From contig SKNJ01000157.1 in NCBI GenBank assembly GCA_007120575.1, positions 1 through 11,017 of the forward strand: 11,017 nt of DNA. The letters run 5' to 3'. The notes under the pieces are model-generated. The model was not told the DNA's origin. It saw only the letters and a program-made list of their open reading frames with translations, and searched no databases. A program made the position numbers and the translations under genes. This document shows, in pieces, positions 7,169 through 11,017 of this stretch. The stretch comes from Thioalkalivibrio sp. Lineage in GTDB: Bacteria; Pseudomonadota; Gammaproteobacteria; Ectothiorhodospirales; Ectothiorhodospiraceae. The first letter of the stretch is position 1. Every line of letters begins with the position of its first letter.

Positions 7169-7882
7169 ATGTTCCCGAAACGCATGCTTCCCCTGGCCGC
7201 ACTGCTGGCCTTTGCCGCAACCCCCGCGCTGGCCACCGAGGCCATCGAGGAGAGCCTGAACCGGCTGATCCCGAATGCCGAGATCGACGCGATTGAATCC
7301 ACCCCGCTGGACGGGATGTACGAGGTCCGCTATGGCACGGACATCTTCTATGTCTCCGAGGACGGGCGCTACCTGTTGCAGGGCGCGCTGATCGAGCTCG
7401 AGACCCGGGACAACCTGACCGAGCGTTCCCGCAACCAAGTGCGCGCTGGCCTGTTCGCGGATATCGACGACAGCGAGCTGACGGTGTACACGCCGAATGG
7501 CGAGCAGCGGGGCGTGCTGAACGTGTTTACCGACCCCAACTGCCCGTACTGCCGCGAGGTCCACCAGGACATGCCCGAGTACCTCGACGCCGGGATCAAG
7601 GTCCGCTACCTGATGTACCCGGTGCTGGGTGATCGTTCGCCCGAGATCATGAACCGTATCTGGTGCGCCGACGACCGCGAGGACGCCATGGACCGCGCCA
7701 AGGCCGGCGATCCGCTGTCAGACATGGACGGCAGCTGTGCTACCCCGCAGAACGAGCACATGACCCTGGGTCAGGCCCTGGGAATCCGGGGTACCCCGGC
7801 GCTGATTACCGAGCATGGGGCGCAGATCTCCGGTTACCAGGAGCCGCAGGCGGTCATCGAGCGTATTCTGGCCGAGGACTGA
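7169..7882 (+). CDS. dsbC: Thiol:disulfide interchange protein DsbC
   Basis: Periplasmic disulfide isomerase that reshuffles wrong disulfides and is kept reduced by DsbD. The 237-residue precursor (E. coli 236) has a signal peptide (KR then hydrophobic 6-20, cut after ALA at 22). An N-terminal cystatin-like dimerisation domain follows (about 23-85, with YEVRYGTDIFYVSEDGRYLL). The C-terminal thioredoxin fold carries the active site CPYC (C125, C128) in FTDPNCPYCREVH and a cis-proline loop RGTPAL (P210). Two further cysteines, C166 and C190, match the structural disulfide known in DsbC. The ATG at 7169 is supported by the signal peptide; only a weak GAGAG precedes it. The 129-base gap upstream has a TTGAAC (7102-7107) that could be a -35, but no good -10 at proper spacing. 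The neighbour xerD is as in E. coli, while recJ does not follow here. Confidence 0.96.
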   Translation: MFPKRMLPLAALLAFAATPALATEAIEESLNRLIPNAEIDAIESTPLDGMYEVRYGTDIFYVSEDGRYLLQGALIELETRDNLTERSRNQVRAGLFADIDDSELTVYTPNGEQRGVLNVFTDPNCPYCREVHQDMPEYLDAGIKVRYLMYPVLGDRSPEIMNRIWCADDREDAMDRAKAGDPLSDMDGSCATPQNEHMTLGQALGIRGTPALITEHGAQISGYQEPQAVIERILAED

Positions 7883-7894
7883 CCGGAGTCCTCG
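7873..7894 (+). terminator. Hairpin overlapping the dsbC stop codon
   Basis: CGAGGACT (7873-7880) and AGTCCTCG (7887-7894) form a perfect 8-base stem with a 6-base loop GACCGG. The T of the TGA stop (7880-7882) is in the stem and the G and A are in the loop. No T-run follows. It could end or attenuate transcription before the OsmC-like gene 50 bases on, or protect the upstream mRNA. Confidence 0.4.
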
Positions 7895-7943
7895 CCGGGG
7901 CGCGGGACATGACCCGGGGCCTCGTTTCCCGAAGGGGGTTGGC

Positions 7944-8345
7944 ATGCTCGAATATCAGTTGAACGTCGAGCGGGTGGACACGCATGGCAGCCTGGCGCGC
8001 GCCAGGCAGGCCGAGATCCCGCTGGACACTGATATGGACGGGCGCGACGACGCCCTGAGCCCGCCGGAGCTGCTGCTGGCGTCACTCGGGGCCTGCATGG
8101 TGCGTGGCATCCAGCGCGCCTTGCCGATGCTGCGCATGGAGGTACACAGCATCTCCATCCAGTTGCGTGGCTGGCGCCAGGACGACCCTCCGGCGATCGC
8201 GAAGATCGAGTATCGCGTCGAGGTCGGCACCGATGCCGACGAGGAGATGGTCGAGCTGCTGCACCGCAATGTGCAGAAGGGCACGATCTACGCGACCCTC
8301 GCCGCGGGTACCGAGTTGACCGGCGAGGTCGTCGCCCGGGCCTGA
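7944..8345 (+). CDS. OsmC-family protein (single-cysteine type)
   Basis: Small OsmC/Ohr-superfamily protein of 133 residues. The family includes thiol peroxidases (OsmC, Ohr) and less understood YhfA-like members. The recognisable core is LSPPELLLASLGACMVRGIQ (39-57) with the conserved peroxidatic-type Cys C51 at the start of the central helix. A beta sheet follows (SISIQLRGW, IAKIEYRVEV), then the C-terminal LHRNVQKGTIYATLAAGTEL. Where OsmC and Ohr place the second (resolving) cysteine, the sequence reads KGTIYATL, so no Cys pair exists; the classic two-Cys peroxidase reaction is therefore not supported. The ATG at 7944 has AAGGGGG (7932-7938) at 5 bases. It lies 61 bases after dsbC and may be cotranscribed with it. 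Substrate and function are unknown. Confidence 0.85.
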   Translation: MLEYQLNVERVDTHGSLARARQAEIPLDTDMDGRDDALSPPELLLASLGACMVRGIQRALPMLRMEVHSISIQLRGWRQDDPPAIAKIEYRVEVGTDADEEMVELLHRNVQKGTIYATLAAGTELTGEVVARA

Positions 8346-8346
8346 A

Positions 8347-8359
8347 GTCCCTGCGGGAC
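8347..8359 (+). terminator. Small hairpin right after the osmC-like stop
   Basis: GTCCC (8347-8351), loop TGC, GGGAC (8355-8359), one base after the TGA stop. The stem is 5 bases with no T-run. It may be a weak terminator or the degraded edge of the REP-like cluster that follows. Confidence 0.25.
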
Positions 8360-8369
8360 CGAGCCCGGG

Positions 8370-8392
8370 TGTAGGAGCCTGCTCGCAGGCGA
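8370..8392 (+). repeat. REP-like element 1
   Basis: Head TGTAGGAG (8370-8377), stem CCTG / CAGG with loop CTCG (8378-8389), tail CGA. Including the flanking G and C the stem is GCCTG-CTCG-CAGGC. The shape and the GTAGGAG head resemble the repetitive extragenic palindromes of Pseudomonas and relatives. It sits between two convergent genes, the usual REP location. Confidence 0.65.
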
Positions 8393-8420
8393 AGCCTGCC
8401 CGCGCCGAACTGGCCGCTGT

Positions 8421-8445
8421 GGTTCCTGCCGCAGGGGCGGCTCCC
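8421..8445 (-). repeat. REP-like element 2 (reverse orientation)
   Basis: On the minus strand the element reads GGGAG, stem CCGC, loop CCCT, stem GCGG, then CAGGAACC. The perfect stem is GCCGC / GCGGC (plus 8428-8432 and 8437-8441). It points opposite to element 1, 28 bases away. It is the most diverged of the four at the head. Confidence 0.5.
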
Positions 8446-8469
8446 GCGTCGAGGGTGTTTGACCAACGT

Positions 8470-8498
8470 CCGATCGCCGAGAGGGCTCGGCTCCTGCA
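8470..8498 (-). repeat. REP-like element 3 (reverse orientation)
   Basis: On the minus strand: head TGCAGGAG, stem CCGAG, loop CCCT, stem CTCGG, tail CGATCGG. The 29-base layout equals element 4 position for position, but the stem sequence differs in a pairing-conserving way. Outermost G-C pairs extend the stem to 6 (plus GCCGAG 8476-8481 and CTCGGC 8486-8491). Confidence 0.65.
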
Positions 8499-8517
8499 GG
8501 TAGGGGCTTGGCCGTGC

Positions 8518-8546
8518 TGTAGGAGGCCAGCCCTCTGGCCGATCGG
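8518..8546 (+). repeat. REP-like element 4
   Basis: Head TGTAGGAG (8518-8525), stem GCCAG, loop CCCT, stem CTGGC, tail CGATCGG (8540-8546). The 6-base stem GGCCAG / CTGGCC is perfect. It forms an inverted pair with element 3, 19 bases away, sharing head, loop and tail but with a compensated stem. Confidence 0.7.
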
Positions 8547-8590
8547 GCCAATTCGAAGCCGTCGCCGTCTGAAGGCATGCTGTGACGGCA

Positions 8591-8603
8591 ACCGGAGCCC
8601 GGT
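8591..8603 (-). terminator. Hairpin overlapping the cnoX stop codon
   Basis: ACCGG (8591-8595), loop AGC, CCGGT (8599-8603); the last base is part of the TGA stop of cnoX read on the minus strand. A second, wider inverted repeat GCCGTC (8564-8569) / GACGGC (8584-8589) with GCATGC at its centre lies just beyond. Neither has a T-run in the cnoX direction. Confidence 0.3.
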
Positions 8604-9478
8604 CAATACAGCAGCGACGCCATCTGCCGGCGGAACTGCCCCACCAGCGGGTGATCGTTGCCCAGCACCTCGAAGGCCGCCAGCAGGCCTTTCTGACCGG
8701 CACCGTCGTTGTAGGCGCGGTGCTGCTTCATCAGTTGCAGGTACAGCCCCAGCGCCTCCTCGGCGCGCCCGGACAGCATCGCGTAGGCCGCCATCTGCTC
8801 CAGCGCCTCGGGGCGCGGGTCGCCTTCCTGCAGTTCCTTTGCCACCGCCTGCGGGTCGATACCGGCGGCGGTCTTCGCGAATACCAGGCGGGCGCGCAGG
8901 GCCTTCGCCTCTTCCTTCTCGCTCTGGTCGAGCGGCAGCCTGCCGAGCTCGGCCTCGGCGGCCTCCGGGTCGCCGGCCTGGGCCAGCGCTCGGGCCAGCT
9001 CGATACGCAGGTCGCCGTTGTCGGGCTCATCCTCCAGCGCCGCGCGCAGCGTGGCCACGGCCCCGTCCGTGTCTCCGGCCTGGGCCTGCTCGCGGGCCTT
9101 CTCGACCAGCTTGTCGGAGGGCTTCTCCAGATACTGGTCGATCATCGCGCGGATGTTCGGCTCCGGCTGCACGCCCATGAACTGGTCCGCCGGCTTGCCG
9201 TGGCGAAAGATCATCACGGTCGGCAGGCTGCGCACACCGTACTGCTGCGCCAGGGCCTGTTGCTCGTCGCTGTTCACTTTGGCCAGGCGGAACTTGCCGG
9301 CGTACTGCGCGGCCAGCTGCTGCAGCAGCGGCATCAGCTGCTGGCAGGGGCCGCACCAGGCGGCCCAGAAGTCCACCACGACCGGGCGCTGGTGGGACTC
9401 GTCCAGCACGGCCTGCTGGAAGCTCTCCTGGGTGACGTCGAGGATGTCGTCGCCGGTGGCGCTTGCGGCTTCTGCCAT
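8603..9478 (-). CDS. cnoX: Thioredoxin-TPR chaperone CnoX (YbbN family) with WCGPC
   Basis: Cytoplasmic holdase that combines a thioredoxin domain with TPR-like repeats and hands clients to GroEL or DnaK. The 291-residue product (E. coli CnoX/YbbN 284) has a thioredoxin fold at about 12-115 with VVVDFWAAWCGPC (C42, C45) and a cis-Pro loop VRSLPTVMIF (P86). A helical TPR-like region follows to the end (KAREQAQAGDTDGAVATLRA, ELARALAQAGDPEAAEAEL), including the family-typical LLAAFEVLGNDHPLVGQFRR near the C-terminus. E. coli CnoX lacks the two-Cys active site (SxxC). Here it is a full thioredoxin motif, as in Caulobacter, so reductase activity is possible. The ATG at 9478 has AGGAGGG on the minus strand (9484-9490) at 5 bases. 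The gene is monocistronic as far as visible and divergent from parE. Confidence 0.93.
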   Translation of the reverse strand: MAEAASATGDDILDVTQESFQQAVLDESHQRPVVVDFWAAWCGPCQQLMPLLQQLAAQYAGKFRLAKVNSDEQQALAQQYGVRSLPTVMIFRHGKPADQFMGVQPEPNIRAMIDQYLEKPSDKLVEKAREQAQAGDTDGAVATLRAALEDEPDNGDLRIELARALAQAGDPEAAEAELGRLPLDQSEKEEAKALRARLVFAKTAAGIDPQAVAKELQEGDPRPEALEQMAAYAMLSGRAEEALGLYLQLMKQHRAYNDGAGQKGLLAAFEVLGNDHPLVGQFRRQMASLLY

Positions 9479-9519
9479 GGGAACCCTCCTGAAATACTGG
9501 AATACGGAATCTGCAGTGC

Positions 9520-9547
9520 ATTGTTGGGATCGTCCCCGGGATTGCAA
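9520..9547 (-). promoter_or_regulatory. Candidate sigma-70 promoter of cnoX
   Basis: On the minus strand TTGCAA (9547-9542) and AACAAT (9525-9520) are separated by 16 bases, each matching consensus at 4 of 6 positions. The -10 ends 41 bases before the cnoX ATG. It is the best -35/-10 pair I see in this intergenic region. Confidence 0.4.
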
Positions 9548-9587
9548 GCAGCCTTTGCCCCGCAGGCTTTGGTACGCTGCGCACAGT

Positions 9588-9609
9588 CCGGCGCGCGGGG
9601 TCGCGCCGG
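9588..9609. repeat. 8-base perfect inverted repeat upstream of cnoX promoter
   Basis: CCGGCGCG (9588-9595), 6-base loop CGGGGT, CGCGCCGG (9602-9609). It lies 40 bases upstream of the candidate cnoX -35 and 20 bases before the first large repeat unit. It could be an operator or simply a GC-rich chance palindrome. Confidence 0.35.
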
Positions 9610-9628
9610 CAACGAACGCCAACCACCC

Positions 9629-9749
9629 CCGTCATCGCGAGGCGCGCAGCGCCGTGGCGATCTCTGAGGGTGGCCCCGGCGCCGGGCAGGCGCGGACGTC
9701 GGGGTTGCGTTGGGAGGTTGCTTCGTCGCTTCGCTCCTCGCAATGACGG
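9629..9749. repeat. Inverted-repeat-ended element, copy 1
   Basis: A 121-base unit beginning CCGTCATCGCGAGG and ending CCTCGCAATGACGG. The outer 36 bases of each end are inverted copies of each other at 28 of 36 positions. The right end read backwards (GTCATTGCGAGGAGCGAAGC) is the widely scattered bacterial intergenic motif of that form. It has no coding content. The same unit recurs in the same orientation 11 bases downstream. Confidence 0.8.
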
Positions 9750-9760
9750 GGGTAAAGGCA

Positions 9761-9882
9761 CCGTCATCGCGAGGCGCACAGCGCCGTGGCGATCTCTGCG
9801 GGTGGCCCGACGCTGGCCGGAGCGAACGTCGGGGGTTACGTTGGGAGGTTGCTTCGTCGCCTTCGGCTCCTCGCAATGACGG
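9761..9882. repeat. Inverted-repeat-ended element, copy 2
   Basis: A 122-base second copy with the same ends (CCGTCATCG ... CAATGACGG). The left ~38 and right ~50 bases are nearly identical to copy 1; the middle (about 9805-9835) has diverged (for example CGACGCTGGCCGGAGCGAAC instead of the copy 1 middle). It ends 65 bases before the parE start. Confidence 0.8.
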
Positions 9883-9947
9883 TTCATGATGACCGATGCC
9901 GTGCCCGGTACGGGGTGTGATCAATATCAATCGAAAGGGGTTCCTGC
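9883..9947 (+). promoter_or_regulatory. parE leader region
   Basis: Only 65 bases lie between the second repeat unit and the parE GTG. They contain an AT-richer patch around 9918-9932 (TGATCAATATCAATC) and the ribosome-binding site AAAGGGG (9934-9940), 7 bases before the start. No good -35 precedes the AT patch, so the parE promoter may use repeat sequence or lie within it. Confidence 0.35.
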
Positions 9948-11017
9948 GTGAGCTATTCCGCATCCGATATCGAGGTCCTCGAGGGGCTGGACCCGGTGCG
10001 CAAGCGCCCGGGCATGTACACCGATACCACCCGGCCCAACCACCTGGCGCAGGAGGTGATCGACAACTCGGTGGACGAGGCGATCAGTGGCCACGCCCGG
10101 CGCATCGACCTGATCCTGCACAAGGACGAGTCGGTCTCGGTGTCCGATGACGGTCGCGGCATGCCGGTGGATCTGCACCCGCGCGAGAACCGTCCCGGGG
10201 TCGAGGTGATCCTGTCCACCCTGCACGCGGGCGGGAAGTTCTCGGACAAGAACTACCAGTTCTCCGGTGGTCTGCACGGGGTCGGTGTGTCGGTGGTCAA
10301 CGCGCTGTCGAAGCAGCTCGAGGTGCAGATCAAGCGCGACGGATGCGAGTACCGCATGGCCTTCGCCGGCGGGTACAAGACGCAGGACCTGGAGACGGTC
10401 GGCGACGTCGGCAAACGCAACACCGGCACCACGCTGCACTTCTGGCCGGACCCGCAGTATTTCGATTCCGCGAAGTTCTCGGTGCCCCGGCTCAAGCACA
10501 TCCTGCGGGCCAAGGCCGTGCTGTGCCCGGGCCTGACCGTGACGTTCCGTGACGAGACCACCGGCGAGGCTTGCGAGTGGTGCTATCAGGCGGGGCTGCG
10601 CGACTACCTGGTGGAGGCGCTGGACGGCCTCGAGCGCGTGCCGGAGGAGCCGTTCATGGGCTCGGTCTCCGGGGCCACCGAGGCCGCCGACTGGGCGGTC
10701 ACCTGGTTGCCGGAGGGCGGCGAGGTGGTCAGCGAGAGCTACGTGAACCTGATCCCCACCACCCAGGGCGGGACGCACGTGAACGGCCTGCGCACCGGCC
10801 TGACCGATGCCGTGCGCGAGTTCTGCGAGTTCCGCAGTCTGCTCCCGCGCGGGATCAAGCTGGCCCCGGAGGACGTCTGGGAGCGGGTTTCCAGCGTGCT
10901 CTCGTTCAAGATGCAGGATCCGCAGTTCGCCGGGCAGACCAAGGAGCGGCTGTCCTCGCGCCAGGCCGCGCCGTTCGTCTCCGGCGTGGTCAAGGATGCC
11001 TTCAGCCTGTGGCTGAA
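9948..11017 (+). CDS. parE: DNA topoisomerase IV subunit B ParE, N-terminal part (3' end outside window)
   Basis: ATPase subunit of topoisomerase IV, which with ParC unlinks sister chromosomes. 356 codons are visible and the frame is open at the window end. The GHKL ATPase domain is clear: VRKRPGMYTDTTRPNHL (17-33), QEVIDNSVDEA (35-45, with catalytic Glu E36 and Mg-binding Asn N40), SDDGRGMPVD (66-75) and the ATP lid FSGGLHGVGVSVVNALS (105-121). The transducer domain follows, with the QTKERL switch-lysine loop. TDTTRPNHL and NLIPTTQGGTHVNGLR are ParE rather than GyrB in type. Start is GTG at 9948, fixed by an in-frame stop at 9918-9920, a good AAAGGGG site and alignment to E. coli ParE. The quinolone-resistance region of ParE lies beyond the window. 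Confidence 0.97.
   Translation, partial: MSYSASDIEVLEGLDPVRKRPGMYTDTTRPNHLAQEVIDNSVDEAISGHARRIDLILHKDESVSVSDDGRGMPVDLHPRENRPGVEVILSTLHAGGKFSDKNYQFSGGLHGVGVSVVNALSKQLEVQIKRDGCEYRMAFAGGYKTQDLETVGDVGKRNTGTTLHFWPDPQYFDSAKFSVPRLKHILRAKAVLCPGLTVTFRDETTGEACEWCYQAGLRDYLVEALDGLERVPEEPFMGSVSGATEAADWAVTWLPEGGEVVSESYVNLIPTTQGGTHVNGLRTGLTDAVREFCEFRSLLPRGIKLAPEDVWERVSSVLSFKMQDPQFAGQTKERLSSRQAAPFVSGVVKDAFSLWL

Noticed and set aside
6341..7564. 407-residue minus-strand open frame across xerD and dsbC
   Set aside because: Both plus-strand genes have complete catalytic motifs; the minus frame has no family motif.
8346..8602. Small open frames in the osmC-cnoX gap
   Set aside because: They coincide with the REP-like hairpins, have no ribosome-binding sites and low-complexity Arg/Pro/Ala content.
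9479..9622. 48-residue N-terminal extension of cnoX
   Set aside because: The extension covers the candidate promoter and a palindrome; the ATG at 9478 has an excellent ribosome-binding site and matches the family's N-terminus.
9629..9882. CRISPR array or insertion sequence
   Set aside because: Only two units of ~121 bases with similar interiors and an 11-base gap; no short direct repeats with unique spacers and no transposase frame.
9927..10778. 283-residue minus-strand open frame
   Set aside because: It lies opposite the ATPase domain of parE, which is unmistakable and starts at the GTG at 9948.

Overview
The window is GC-rich, densely coded chromosomal DNA of a gammaproteobacterium. Evidence for this is the xerD-dsbC gene order, a ParE very close to the E. 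coli type, and a mobA-mobB-moeA cluster. The acidic extracytoplasmic insert in NfeD and the overall protein character would fit the Ectothiorhodospiraceae (Thioalkalivibrio-like), but genus is a guess. The genes are mostly housekeeping: ten coding regions, two cut by the window ends. I do not see a phage, defence island, CRISPR array, tRNA or rRNA. The most interesting material lies between genes.

Layout. 1-1008: 3' third of valS (+). 1128-3672: a minus-strand molybdenum cofactor cluster transcribed mobA, mobB, moeA, convergent with valS; mobB and moeA overlap by 8 bases. 3673-3762: a 90-base divergent promoter region. 3763-7039: a tight plus-strand run of nfeD (membrane-bound ClpP-class serine protease with a NfeD/OB tail), a slipin/stomatin membrane scaffold and xerD (site-specific recombinase), with only 3 bases between slipin and xerD. 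7169-8345: dsbC (periplasmic disulfide isomerase) and a small OsmC-family gene. 8346-8602: convergent intergenic space holding four REP-like hairpin elements whose stems covary. 8603-9478: cnoX (thioredoxin-TPR chaperone/co-chaperone) on the minus strand. 9479-9947: divergent region with two tandem copies of a ~121-base inverted-repeat element. 9948-11017: 5' half of parE (topoisomerase IV subunit B), starting at GTG.

How they work together. MobA, MobB and MoeA act late in molybdenum cofactor synthesis (metal insertion and nucleotide attachment), so the host probably makes molybdoenzymes. NfeD and slipin are a known protease-scaffold pair; here NfeD carries a ~55-residue acidic insert between its catalytic Ser and Lys, and slipin keeps a C-terminal hydrophobic segment at the place where the archaeal partner is cleaved. 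DsbC, the OsmC-like protein and CnoX all relate to thiol redox or protein quality control. XerD and ParE both serve chromosome dimer resolution and decatenation, though they are in separate transcription units.

No U-tract intrinsic terminator is visible. Instead, short GC-rich hairpins overlap or directly follow the stop codons of valS, xerD, dsbC, the osmC-like gene and cnoX.
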